Translations under genes and position numbers: made by a program | Shown here: positions 1-10,722 of the stretch, piece after piece | Layout of the letters: every line of letters begins with the position of its first letter | Position numbering within the stretch: the stretch's first letter is position 1 | Assembly (NCBI GenBank): GCA_015680685.1 | Contig: MNCI01016606.1 | Span: 5,868 to 69,867, forward strand | Direction: 5' to 3' | DNA length: 64,000 nucleotides | DNA from: Gnetum montanum | Taxonomy: Eukaryota; Streptophyta; Gnetopsida; Gnetales; Gnetaceae | The notes under the pieces: generated by a model | Database searches by the model: none | Seen by the model: the letters and a program-made list of their open reading frames with translations, nothing else | Told to the model about the DNA's origin: nothing

Positions 1-256
1 GTAAAACCCTTGGGAGGGTTTGGTTATGTGTGATGTAGGACCGCGGCGCATGTTTTTTTCGAGTATGTTGTTAGTTATTTTGCTGCTACGCTAAGCTACT
101 TGCATGTTCTCGCTACCCTAGGCTTTCACATCTTTGCTACTCTATGTGTGGACAAGGGGTTATGCTATGCTACATTTATGGTCTGCTAAGCGCTGCTATG
201 TTGCTCATGCATTGCGTTCAAATTTGATGTTAATATTTGCTGGTTACGTCGTGCAG

Positions 257-3200
257 GGTAGAGCCAAGGTTTAAGCTGATCGTTTTGGACCTTGAAGGGG
301 TCCTATGTCATGTAGGCAGACCTATGGCCAATGTTCCTCCTCCCCTGATACGTTTGGGAGAGCAAACTATTTGGTTCAGGGATGGGGCGCAAGACTTCCT
401 GTAATTTCTTCTCAACCATTTTAGTCTCATGGTTTGGTCCTCCTTAGATGAGATGCCAGTTTTCGGCATAATAGAGGCCATGCTGCTAGGGACAAGTCAG
501 GGCATCCTAAGATACTTTTCTGATGACGTACCCACTAGTAGGCCAGGAGGAGGGTGTACCCAACACTCCATAGGGTTGAGGTGTTTAGCCTGGATCTATG
601 ATATGCCAGAATACTAGTGTTATCACTTGTACAACACATTGTACCTTGCGTGCCATGTGGAAACATACTTTCAGAACCCACAGGGGACCGTCTATTGTGT
701 TGGTGGGTGAGTTTCGTGTCTTTTCTTCACTTGGTTATGCAACGTTGGCCGTACTTGGTCGAGTGCTAACAATGTGTGCTTATCACCAAGTTCTATATTC
801 ATGATGATGAGGTTCATGACCAGCCAGGTGAGTTGGCTACAATGCAGCTAGCCCTATGGGAATTTGCCTCTGCCAAGAGCCTGCAGATGAGTGTGATTGG
901 TCATTGCGGGGGGAAATACCATTCCTACCTATGCACGCTTGCCTCTTTCTATAGTCATTGTAAGGTGAAGGGTTGGTTGGACAAGGAGTGGAGAGAACCT
1001 TTCAAGAAGGTCATACTCGAAGTGGTTCTGGTGGTTGAACTCCCACTATTCCCATCACTGTATAGACTTGATGGATCAATAGGCAGGCACCACATGCTCA
1101 AGTTTTTCATAGTTTTTTTTTTGCATTTTTATGCTAAGTATGTTTCATGATCATTGCTGCAGGAGCAAAGAAGCCTCGTGAGGTGATGGTGGTAACTACC
1201 AAGAGGCAAGGGGGAAACATCTACTTCAAATATGGTGAAGTAGCGATGAGCTAGAGCTAGTTAGAACAAGGGGATCTGGGCCCCTTGCTCAAGAAAATAT
1301 GAATGGATGGACTTATGGATTTGTTCATGGCTCTGAATTTGGGTGTCCTTGCTGCCGAGATGCTTTCCTTGGTCAATTCCTTTTCTGGGCAGACGAGTCA
1401 TTTTCGTACGTACATGCAGGGTGTGCAGGTGGTCATTGACATCAATGACCAGCTATTTGTAAATTTTCTTGGCATCCCTGCTGATGGCATCGACATGATG
1501 TCAAAGGATAAGCAGGAGTTGATCCTTTAGAAGAAGCATATCGAGGAGTGGTTGAGGCTCACCAAGGAGAAAAAGGGGTTCCCTATGGACAAGCTTAAGG
1601 AAGGTCCCACCATTGGGATATACTTGGTCTTTCATGCCCATTCCCTCAATTGCTTACCCAAGGGAAGGTCTTGGGGCTTGAGCAGGCTTGGGTAATGCGG
1701 GAAGTCATGAAGAAGGGGGTCCACTACAACTGGGCCGAATTCCTATGTAGTGGTTTACAGGCTAAGATTTTGGGACTCCATTCACAGTGTCCCCCTCTAA
1801 CATACACTATGCTTTCTACATAGGCTGTTTAAAGCACTTCATAGAGTTCCTGGTGGTCCAGGAGGATGGATTCTGGTCTGAGCTAGATCATGACCAGATT
1901 CCTAAGCCATGGATTCGACACGTCCTTCAGACTATGCAAGCTCAGGACCCCCCAAAAATGGTGGGGGAGTCATTGTCTATAACGACTAAAGGTTTGGTAG
2001 TTTGTAGTGCTTGCAGCCAGGACAGCGTAGGGGAAATGCCCCTACCATAATCGACAACGTGACATAGGGTAAATGTCTCATAGTTGAGACCGTTCCTGCA
2101 AAGCTATGAAGAAAGAGACCTCCACTAGCCAGGGAAAGCCTTCATGAAGAGGAGGGACAAAGATTGCGGATCAAGTTGAGACGAACGCAACCCCCCATTG
2201 GTGAGCATTTTTTATATAATATTTACTTTGCTATTGCCTGCGATTCTATGCTTCTTTAGGCTGTGCATTGTAGCATGGCATCTATCTTGGGTTAACTTGT
2301 TTTGAATTGATGTACGTATGCCCTTTTGTGAGCAAAATAAGAAGAAGACGAAGAAGAAGGCGACGAGGAAGTGTCGGCCCTCAGAACGGGGGTGACAAAT
2401 AAAGACGTGGGGGCCCTAGCTTTGGAAGAAAGGGCCCTGATCAGGAATAATGAAGCTCCTATCTCCAGGGTAGGGGCTCTTGCCATTAGGGAGCCTCTTC
2501 ATACCAAGGAAGAGGTACCTCCTCAAAATAAAAAAGACGCTGCTCTCCTGAAAGGAAAAACACTAGTGCATGAGGTAGGGGCTTTCATGGACTTGGCCGG
2601 GCCTTCTACCAAGCCTACCATGATTGTCTTGCATTGGCAAGAAGAAAGACTATAGCCAGATGTTAGTGAATTAGGCTTTGCATGTGCCTTACCATAGTCC
2701 ATTTTGGCCGTTGCTGGCATGCTTAATCATGTAATAGGTGCTACTGCTTATGTCTCAGGACCTCCTCTACCTCGTACAGAGTCATGGGCTGAAGTCCCTA
2801 ACAAGTTTGCATTTGTTTAGGGACTTATTGATGACATGATCAAACACCTTCAACAGGCGAACCCTCGTGTGGGTAAGTAGGAGTTTTAACTATCCTTATT
2901 TTGCTACGCTGAAAATCTTGAGCTTGTTGATCATGTTATGCTAACGTGATTACTACGCTTTCTATGCTGAACAGCCTCTCAACTCAAGTGGGACCCAACA
3001 CGATCTATGGAGGCTGGCACGGTGCCCACACTCTTTCCTAACGTGACCGAGGTGTCTCTTCATATATTTGACAAGGCTTACAAATGTTTCTTACACTCGG
3101 TGCGCTCTCTGTGGGAGTGTAGATGCACCAACGAGGACCTGTGGAAACAGGTCGAAAGGACCGAGTAGAGAGAGGCCAAACTAGTTTCTGAGGTGGAGAA

Positions 3201-4054
3201 CCTCAGGTCGAGGATCAATTTCCTCATAAACTATAACCCTAACCCTATTGATTTTGCAAAGGGATATAGACAAATACGCCAGGTTTTGGACTGTCATTTA
3301 TCAAAATGTTGAGTCCACCCGCAAAATAATCGAACAGTAGATGCAAATGGACTTGCTAGTCCAGAAGTGCCAAGACATGAAGGACATCAGGGTTAAGGTC
3401 TTCAAATGGGGGAAAACCCAGAGGGATCACAAATATACATACAAGCTAGAAAATGAAATCCATCGAAGGTTGTATAAAGATGTTGCTATGAAGGCATTCT
3501 CATACGAAACGTTCGTGAAGGCCATCGGCGCTTCTGAGGCCTATGCTAAGTTTAAAGAGTAGGTGAAGGTTAAGGAATCTCTTGACTTGACGGTGATCCT
3601 TCCTACAGGAGAGACTGCAACCACCTCCCTTTCCCAAGAACCTCTAGAGTGGACAACCTTGGAAAGGGAGAAAGTTGCCATTGTGAATGCTAAGCCTAGT
3701 GGCAGGCGTTGGATGGAAATTCCGATAGAGGATATTGGACATCTTCTCAGGCTTGGTCTAGACTAGATACCTCTTGAGACCGATGCAGGCTCCCCTTAGG
3801 TTAGTCACTTTAATGCTATGTTATAGCTAGCATTTATCACATTTTTTGCCCTAGGTAACTACTTTATTTTTGGGATACAGGCTCTCAATGAAGGTGTGAG
3901 ACCCATGGATGGAGGAAATGAAGAGCCGATAGGGCACAACACAGGAGCAGGCAATGCACAAGTAGGTGAAGTGGGGGCAAACGGTGAAGGCGATGCAAAC
4001 AGAGATAACCCAAGACAACATGGGACCCCTCCTTTTTTTCTCTTTAAATTTTGA
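257..4054 (+). pseudogene. Antisense gene of element A (exons 2-8): FCP1-like HAD plus plant-transposon-domain protein, decayed
   Basis: Plus-strand gene lying antisense to the element's gag-protease. By comparison with B and C, exon 1 is left of the window and 1-256 is intron 1, ending GTGCAG. Exons read: 2, 257-706 (donor GTGAGT); 3, 791 to about 1075; 4, 1163-2200 (donor GTGAGC); 5, about 2360-2654; 6, about 2760-2872 (donor GTAAGT); 7, 2975-3799; 8, 3881-4054. Exon 2 opens with a HAD motif I-like strand (LIVLDLEGVL) and a conserved VWFRDGA-like block; exons 2-3 align with the C-terminal half of FCP1/NIF-type HAD domains. Exon 4 carries the transposon-protein-like block (MQGVQVVIDIND..FLGIP). 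Exon 7 is coiled coil and exon 8 an acidic Gly-rich tail. In-frame stops (for example TAG near 3163) and shifts show decay. Function of the ancestral protein is unknown. Confidence 0.72.
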
Positions 4055-4166
4055 AAATTTTACAAACACTACCAATGGGCAAAAATTTTGAATGAAATGA
4101 AAATCTTCATAAAGGAAACCGGTTTTGTATTAACATATGTGTTATGTAAAGTTTTCATGCTCTCAT

Positions 4167-4285
4167 ATGCTAGTTTTAGGCCATTTCAGGCTGTTGCTAG
4201 TTTTTTGGCCATTTCGGGCCATTCCATAATAAGTTAAAGTGAAAGGCAATAATGCTAGTTTTAGGCCACTTCAGGTCGTTGGCGT
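4167..4285. repeat. Short AGTTTA/mini-hairpin repeats, element A spacer
   Basis: Three imperfect units of the form AGTTTT..GGCC-N6-GGCC lie between the 3' end of the antisense gene and the 3' end of protease. The same repeat type occupies the matching spacer in B (20964-21195) and C (55845-56385). The rest of 4055-4380 holds no other recognisable feature. Confidence 0.7.
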
Positions 4286-4386
4286 AGCATGCTGAAAGGA
4301 CAGTAGATTGATGAGACAAGGAAACGACGAATATGCAAGGATAGCAACTGGGTGGGAGGTTGCAAGGCTGCTATGCTATGTGTAGT

Positions 4387-6424
4387 TGCCTGTTGACCTT
4401 TCGTGGGTTGATCGGAACGTAGGGTCGAGGCATTTCGCCAAGGCCCCTACTCACATCACTATCCTTTGCTTGGAAGGGCAGCTCAACCCATGCATTTTCG
4501 ATTTGAGGGTTGGCTCATTGGACCAATCCCTTCATTGTATGATTAATGCATGCATGAATAGGTGCTTCATCTTCAGAGGTTGTAACTTATGAACCTTGTT
4601 CCATGCCTATGTTGTTGATTGCTTGCGTTACCACCCCGTCACCATGGATTATCACCTCCCTACCCGCGTACGGTAAGTGGATTTCTTGGTGTATAGACAA
4701 GGAGACAACCCTAAGTTGTGCTAACCACGATCTTCCCAAGATTAGATTAAACCTGGGCATTTCTTCGACCACGACGAATGTTGCATCTGTGGGGAATTGG
4801 TCCCCTACTACAAAGTTTATGTGAACTGTGTTCTTCACCAGGACACATGCCCCGTTGAAAGACCGTAGACTGGTTCTAGCGGGTCTTTTTTCACGTCCAT
4901 CAGCTAATCCAGCATGGTTTCTGGCTTCAAGTTGTATTTGAATCATGTCACAAACTGGGTCAAGAGTTATTCCAAAGTCAAAATGGAAGAACGTGGCAAT
5001 GTACGGTACTAATATAGGGCTTTCCTGGCTAGGGACATGGAAAAGACTTGAATGATCATATGCGTCCATTGTTGCAATAGCAAAGACTCTGACTAGAAAG
5101 TGACAAGATGTGTATTGGGATCCCCTTCCTTGTCATACTTCGTGAAGTGCAGGAGGGACATCCCAGGTGGTAATATCAAAGCAGGGATTGCAGGGTTGAT
5201 AGGGTCATCCTAATAAAAGTCCATGACTTGTATAGTATCAGACCTAATAGCTTTGAGGCATTTTACTTTCTCAGTTAGGGTCTGGATGAGCTAAAATGCT
5301 TGGTCTAGACCCGGTGATGTTGTAGGCAGCTGAGGGACTGCAGAGGCAACTCCCACATGTGGTATGGTGGCGGTTGCAATTTGACCCATCGGCGGTGCTG
5401 TTGGGACCGCCCCTGCTAAAGGTGCTATTTGCATTGTCCACCACCTGGTGGGCGGTATTGTCGAAGCGGTAATAGTGGGTTGAGTCATCGAATAAGCCTT
5501 TTGGGCTACTGGTGGGATAGACCATGGCCCCGTGCCAAGATGTACCATTTGCGGGGTTGAGTAGGCCTGAGGGCGAACATAGTGAGACATTTGCAATGGT
5601 TGTAGAATAGACGAAGAAGCGAACGGAGTCCACCACATGGATGGGCCTGGGCCCACCATAGTGGGTGGCATAGATGCATAGGTAGGAATCAGCATAGGAG
5701 TTATGTGTGGTTGCAAAGTAGGTACGGTATGGATATGTAGTAATGTAGCTGTGATAGGTGTGTTGCGCATCGTGGGAGCATGCTGATAAACGGCTTGCGA
5801 CAACACAGTTGCTGTGGGTGTAACCAGGGAATAAGGGTGATGATGCACTAGGAATGTAGCATGGCTACCCATTGCAGTTGTAGTTGTAGGCTACTGAAGC
5901 ATAGGTGTGATGACAAAGGGGATGGTGATAGATAGCGGGTTGGCCCAGAATGACTAGGTAGGCGGGACAGGAATAGGGTTGGCCTAACCTTCCTCGTTAG
6001 ATTGGGAATTGAGTTCCTCCTGTCCATCTTGAAAGGTGTCATCCTGGTTTGATGCTATGTCTTGTTGCTCCCTAAGCCTGGTCAACTAGATTAGTTGATC
6101 TAGGAGCCTTTGGTATGCTTGCGTTAAAGGCAGTGAAATGCCCAAGGTAGGAACGAATTCCTCCTCGTTGCAGTAAGCAAACTTGAAGCTACATTTTTCT
6201 TCGAGCTCATGTAAATCCAAGGGTTGATTAGCCTACACCTTTTCACAAAGGAAACTGTAATGCTCATGTTGCTAGGCCAGTCCCTCAGGTCCTTAGTTTT
6301 CGATTCTGAGAGACCAGTGTGTTTCCTGCGTTGGATTCACCCATTGTTCAACACTGGTAGTGCCTTGGACTACAAAGGGCACCTCCGCATTGAAGGTGTT
6401 AATAGTGGTGGTGGCGGAAGCCAT
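4387..6424 (-). pseudogene. Gag-protease of element A with internal deletion
   Basis: Start ATG at 6424 (minus) opens an N-terminal domain matching C gag (Leu/Glu-rich, ..LHELEEK..), then a long Pro/Thr/Met-rich stretch with repeated WW motifs (about 5860-5310), then the start of a Retrotrans_gag-type domain (FHFDFGITLDPVCDM region, about 5060-4910). At about 4905 the reading jumps directly into the C-terminal half of the aspartic protease (FNLILGRSWLAQL, 4770-4700). The rest of gag, the CCHC knuckle and the protease active-site Asp, all present in B and C, are missing: about 2 kb by comparison with B. Several stops occur upstream, and a TAA at 4587-4589 precedes a remnant homologous to B's AELPF block near 4400. 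Non-functional. Confidence 0.8.
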
Positions 6425-6507
6425 TTCTAAGCAAGTGATTATGCAAAAAAATGCAAAAAGTACAAAAGAATAGAAGGATTAAAAAAAGCAACAAAAGGTT
6501 GCTTTAC

Positions 6508-7210
6508 GTCTTCCTAGATTCCAGAGGAATCATTGAGGTGACCAATCTGTACCACACAAGGCATAAACAACCGCAAAGGGTGTCATGTCTAAGCCTGTGC
6601 ATGATGAGGTGCAGAGCACATGCAAGACTACCGTAAATAGGAAAGGCAAGTTAAATCACTGTCGAAAAGCTTATTGTCTTGTAGGGTTCTGGAGGAATCG
6701 TCGAGGCAACCGATCTACATCGTACGATGCGTAAACAACCACAGATGGGTGTCAAGTCTATGCTAATGCAAGTTGGGGTGTGGAAGGTGTACAAGACTTC
6801 CATAAGACAAGAAAATTAACTAGTGACCAAGTAGGTTTTATGTCTTGTAGGATCCCAGAGGGACCGTCGAGACAACCATTCTGTACCAAATGGGATGGGG
6901 TACAGAACGCAGGTAAGACAACCGTAGGGTGGGCAAGCTAACTAGCAATCAGGCAGGCTTTATGTCTTGTAGGATCTCGGAGGGACCATAGAGGTGACCA
7001 GTCTGTACCACAAAAGATGGGATGCAGAATGCATGCAAGACAACTGTAGAATGAGCTAGTTAACCAGCAATCAAAGGCCTTGTGTTCTGTACAGTTCCGG
7101 AGGAACCGTCGAGGCGACCAATCTGCACCACACAGAGCGCAAACAACCGCAAGAGGGTGTCATGTTTACGATTGCATGTATCATGGTGCAGAAGGCTCAT
7201 AGAACTACCG
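6508..7210. repeat. Five direct repeats of about 120-168 bp in the 5' leader of element A
   Basis: Copies begin near 6508, 6676, 6842, 6964 and 7084. Each opens with a form of GTCTTGTAGG-NTYC-GGAGGAAYCGTCGAGG, followed by a run resembling CGACCRATCTGYACCAC and, in the longer copies, a tail resembling CGTAAACAACCRCA...GTGTCATGT. Spacing is 168, 166, 122 and 120 bp, so two copies lack part of the tail. Element C has a single copy at the same place (about 60352-60430). They lie between the primer site and the gag start, in the untranslated leader. Confidence 0.8.
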
Positions 7211-7236
7211 TGACACACGGCAAAGGCACCAACAAG

Positions 7237-7253
7237 CCCTTCTTCTAGCGCCA
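7237..7253 (-). promoter_or_regulatory. Primer binding site of element A
   Basis: Minus-strand TGGCGCTAGAAGAAGGG lies 6 bp inside the 5' LTR end. It begins with the TGG expected to pair with a tRNA CCA end and is nearly identical to the same site in B and C. I have not matched it to a specific tRNA. Confidence 0.75.
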
Positions 7254-7259
7254 GAAAAC

Positions 7260-9002
7260 TATAGCAATCGAAAACATCGATGACTGGAGGAACGTCAGGA
7301 GTTTGCGGACATGACAGTTCCAACCCTGTATTCGTGAGAGGGTGGTGCTGGGTGTATGCAGACACAGGGTACCCTCAATGGTCTGGTCGATCAGACAGGG
7401 ACTTACATCGGCATCGATATAGCCTTTTGCAATGTAAATAATGTGAAATGCGAGATAATTCTTAAGGATAAATGAAGTAGGGGAGAAATTATAAAAATGC
7501 GACAGTAATACGAAATAATGCTTAAAGGTAAATAAGATAGAAAATAATGCCAGAAAACCAGATAGCAAATGAGAGGTAAAGTAAAGTATGGTTAGAAAAA
7601 TGCACCGGTCCAAAGCTACAAATTCGTCCGGTCAGGGTGGATACAACTGGCTGCACAGCTCGACGGAATGCAGGAGTCCCGAGAGTAACCAAGGCGTGCC
7701 AAAAAAGGGAAAGAGCTATGTGCTTGGACGTGGACTTCACATACAAATAATGCGGGGCTCTACCAAGGTGGTAGAATAGAGATGGGGACTGTACGCCAGC
7801 CAAGAGAGACTCTCTATTTACAGTGTTAGACATATGACTTTGATTATTACAATGCTGGAGAGAGGGGAAATCTTTGTTTCAGAATTTCAAAGTTTCCACT
7901 ACTTGGAAGTTGTTTGCTTCTAGAAAGACACAAACTCTTTTGAAATTTCCAACTTTACAAATTCCTAACTTTTCCAAATTACGGGTATTATTTTAGCAAA
8001 AATTACGGGCTTGTTATATGTTGTTTTCCGGGATATTTATAGGGCTGAAGGTAAGCAAAAGGGGGTGGTTTGAATGCTACGTGCCGCAGGCTTGTGTTAT
8101 CTTACTAGTGCTACTCAAGCCATTTGTGACCATTGGGCTTACAAAACCATTGCGATGATAGCCTGCCATGCAATAACTGTGATCTTACTATGTCGTAATT
8201 ACGCTGTCAGCATCTGGAGATGTGTGCCAATGGTCTAATTAGGTGGAGTGCATTGATGTCATACAATCACCTATATGCCTCGCTGTGCTTTGTGACGTAG
8301 CCTGCTTGGCGTAGTGTAGCACCTTGTTTCACATCCTGCCATATGTCACATGCTTGCTACGCTATGCTATGCTACGTAGCATAGCAACCTACCTCAGTTT
8401 CAAAAGCTTTGCTAATTTGCAAACCATTCTCCTACAATGCAAGTTTTGTGAACTTTGTTGACTTTGCCTTTCGAACTACCTTCTGTCTCTTTTGCACGAT
8501 TGCTACACCTTGCTGCGACATGTAGCTTAGCATAGCATAGCAACAGACATGGTCTGTCGCTTCTTGATGCAAAGGGATATCACTACAAAACTTCGAAATT
8601 GGGTGAGGGGAGTGAGTAGTAAAGTTGTTGCTATGCTATGTTGTGTGACATTACGTAGCATAGCACTTCATTCTGCCATCATTTTCTAAATCTTGCTACG
8701 CTACATAGCATAGTGTAGCATAGCAGGCTTCGTGACTTAGAAAATTTGCCGAACTATTTCTTGCGCATATAGGATGCTGCCGCTGATTCTACACACTATT
8801 TTTGAGCAGGCTGTCGGCTATTTAGGCTACTTTGGTGGGTGGGCAAAATGGTACAGAACCTGTCCATGCTCAAAGTAGAAAATTTACCGAATTGGCCGAC
8901 CTGGACTTAGAACGTTCTTCTCTAAATGAACTGCCATAGTGCTTTGCGAATTGCAAGAGCTTTTTGAGGCCAGGATGACCCCACATTTTTTAGGGTGTTT
9001 CA
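7260..9002 (-). repeat. 5' LTR of element A (1743 bp)
   Basis: The boundary is set by homology: the inner end TATAGCAATCGAAAACATCG resembles the LTR ends of B and C, and the outer end GTGTTTCA is shared by all three. In minus orientation it starts TGAAACAC. A TATA box (minus TATAAATA, about 8033-8043) marks the likely promoter. The U3 part (8300-8760) is packed with TACGCT/AGCGTA-type palindromes such as GCTACGTAGC. No gene was recognised inside; open frames here are incidental. The partner LTR is outside the window. Confidence 0.85.
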
Positions 9003-9450
9003 ATTACCAACATCTTTAGAGTATCTATTCTTAGACAATAGAAAGCTAGTAATGATACAAAGAACATAAAGAAAAGTTGATGAAAGTAGTCAATAATAGC
9101 CAACAACCTTTTCCTAGTCATATGAAGAGATAAAAGGAATAGATCCATACATATGCTAGCATTGGATCTACACATATTCTACTATAAAATCCAAGAGACA
9201 CCCACAAAGAAGGTTGAATCTAAAGCTAAAATAAGTTATTAAATGTATAGTTGATAAAATTTGCAAGGCTAGGTTCATTTATCTAGTGGTGGAGAGTAAG
9301 TGGATAAGCCTACTTGTTATTGTCTCAAAGAGAGGAAGGCAATTGAGGATCTATATGGACTTCAGATTGTTGAACATGAACATTTTCAAAGACCATTTTT
9401 CATTGCCATTTGTGGACCATGTGTTGGATACTATTATAGGGCATAGGTAC
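9003..9450 (+). pseudogene. Element E pol fragment: start of RT (Athila-like), between insertions A and B
   Basis: A 448-bp piece of plus-strand pol, readable only with stops and shifts. It covers the linker and the first RT block, with recognisable FPLPFVDHVLDT...GHRY ending at the B insertion. It aligns with D at about 43580-44035. The frame resumes at 27155 with Y-HSFLDGYSGYNQ. It is richer in A+T than D, consistent with an older, more decayed copy. Confidence 0.85.
9446..9450 (+). repeat. Target-site duplication of element B, left copy (GGTAC)
   Basis: GGTAC at 9446-9450 repeats exactly at 27155-27159, directly outside the two LTR ends of B. Removing B and one copy restores the host RT frame. 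Confidence 0.93.
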
Positions 9451-10657
9451 TGTATTGTCTGAAATTGTCGGTCTCCGGCTGGAAGAAAACAGAGACCATG
9501 AGATCATCGGGCATACACAGAAGACCCTACCTTCGCCTGAGGACGAGCTGGAATGCACGAAGGTAGAGTACCTTGGGTGGTTCGCACGTGGATCAGACAA
9601 GGATTTCCCCGAACGTATGCCGAAGTTGCTATATGCTGGGTTATGTGTAAACGGCGTAACGGGCGTAAACGAGAGCGTAAACAGCGTAATAGATGCGAAC
9701 AGGGCGTAAATGTAAATGAGCATAAATAAAACACATGTAAGAAATCAGCGTAAACTATAAACAATGATATTACAGAATGAGTGTATAGTGCACCAGTCTA
9801 ATGCAGTTGTGATGGAACACAAGGCGGACGAAAAGCCCCGGTGAATGCAGGGATGACTCAGCTGATTCGGACTATAGGCAGAGCATAGAGAATATGTACC
9901 TAGTGTACAGGACTATCCAGTGTAAAAGGGTTTTAGCTCTGATGCGCAGCGTAAGTGTTCTCTGGTCCACTCTGGGATTTTGCCAACCGTCCTTGTACAA
10001 GTGGAAAAGTGGGATTTTTATACTAGTTGTTATGCTAGACTCGGGTTGGGTGACACGTGGACGTTGACCGGGCACAAAAGGGCATAAAATTTACAAGTGT
10101 ACAATATATTACATCTTCTAAGCGTATACGCTGGGCGTATACGCTGTATCAGGTGGGCGTAGACACTAGGCGTACACGCTGGGCGTATACGCTAGATGTG
10201 CTGGGCGTAGATGTTGTGGACGTTGGGTGTATACGCTGACAATGGCTGGGCGTATACGCCGAGCATATACGCTAATGGTTGCTGACTTGCTTCAATTCTT
10301 GCTCTTCAGTGTTGTCTTCATTCTATCCTTGGAGACTCCATGTTGGGCGTAAACATTTGCCGTACCCGCTGAGCGTACATATGAAGTGTACGTTGGGCGT
10401 GTAAGTTGGATGTCTACGCTAGGCGTATACGCTGTTGATGTCGGGTGTATACGCTGTGGATGTCAGGTGTATATGCTGAGCGTATACACTGTGGATGCTG
10501 GGCGTATACGCTGGTACTGCATACTTAGTGAAAATTAAGCCTTTTGATCCCCAAAGTTGCAATGTGTGTCACCAAATGTAGCCATGGTTGTTCGTGGGTC
10601 CCAGGGACCTGCTTCTTGTTGGACAAGTACCAAGCTTGAAATTTTTGTGGTGTTTCA
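9451..10657 (-). repeat. 3' LTR of element B (1207 bp)
   Basis: Starts TGTATTGTC and ends GTGTTTCA on the plus strand (TGAAACAC..ACA in element direction). It is the direct repeat of 25957-27154. It contains a minus-strand TATA box (TATAAAAA, about 10016-10024), a GCGTAAAC-rich stretch (9650-9710) and the GCGTATACGC palindrome cluster (10120-10515). Open frames across it are incidental. Confidence 0.93.
10120..10515. repeat. GCGTATACGC palindrome cluster in the B 3' LTR
   Basis: The self-complementary 10-mer GCGTATACGC and close variants (GCGTACACGC, GTGTATACGC, GCGTAGACAC) recur about a dozen times, often separated by TGG. The 5' LTR has the matching cluster at about 26625-27010. Related motifs occur in the B leader (25480-25910) and around exon 1 and intron 1 of the antisense gene (16080-17000). 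Confidence 0.85.
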
Positions 10658-10722
10658 TTGGCCCCTCTTTGTTGACGCTTGGAGGAATCGACCCGAGAAG
10701 CGTCGACAAAGAAGTGCAAAAC
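10645..10722. other. Inverted repeat (predicted hairpin) spanning the B polypurine tract and LTR end
   Basis: 10666-10680 pairs with 10698-10712 (14 of 15 positions; TCTTTGTTGACGCTT against AAGCGTCGACAAAGA) around a 17-nt loop. An outer stem pairs TTGTGGTGTTT at the LTR end with AAACACCACAA just beyond. The G-rich part of the polypurine tract would fall in the internal loop. C has the same structure with altered but still paired bases. Confidence 0.75.
10658..10672 (-). promoter_or_regulatory. Polypurine tract of element B
   Basis: On the minus strand, AAAGAGGGGCCAA abuts the 3' LTR start TGAAAC, as expected for the primer of plus-strand DNA synthesis. Element C has an almost identical tract. 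Confidence 0.85.

Larger units (their letters stand above)
1..9002 (-). mobile_element. Element A: Tat-like LTR retrotransposon with antisense gene, cut by window start
   Basis: A minus-strand Ty3/gypsy element. In its own direction it runs from a 5' LTR (9002 down to 7260) through a primer site, a repeat-rich leader, a shortened gag-protease and an antisense gene, which continues off the left edge. RT, integrase and the other LTR must lie left of position 1. The same order is seen in the complete elements B and C, which is how the parts are recognised. It sits inside the Athila-like element E: E coding sequence resumes at 9003. The 5 bases after the LTR are ATTAC, but the matching target duplication would lie outside the window. 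Gag and protease fragments carry stops and an internal deletion, so this copy is dead. Confidence 0.85.

Noticed and set aside
3228-3246. Telomere-like CCCTAACCCTA run
   Set aside because: Only two units, inside exon 7 of the A antisense gene; no array.
7522-7833. Long minus-strand frame inside the A LTR
   Set aside because: Lies in LTR sequence, no domain, no counterpart in the B or C LTRs.
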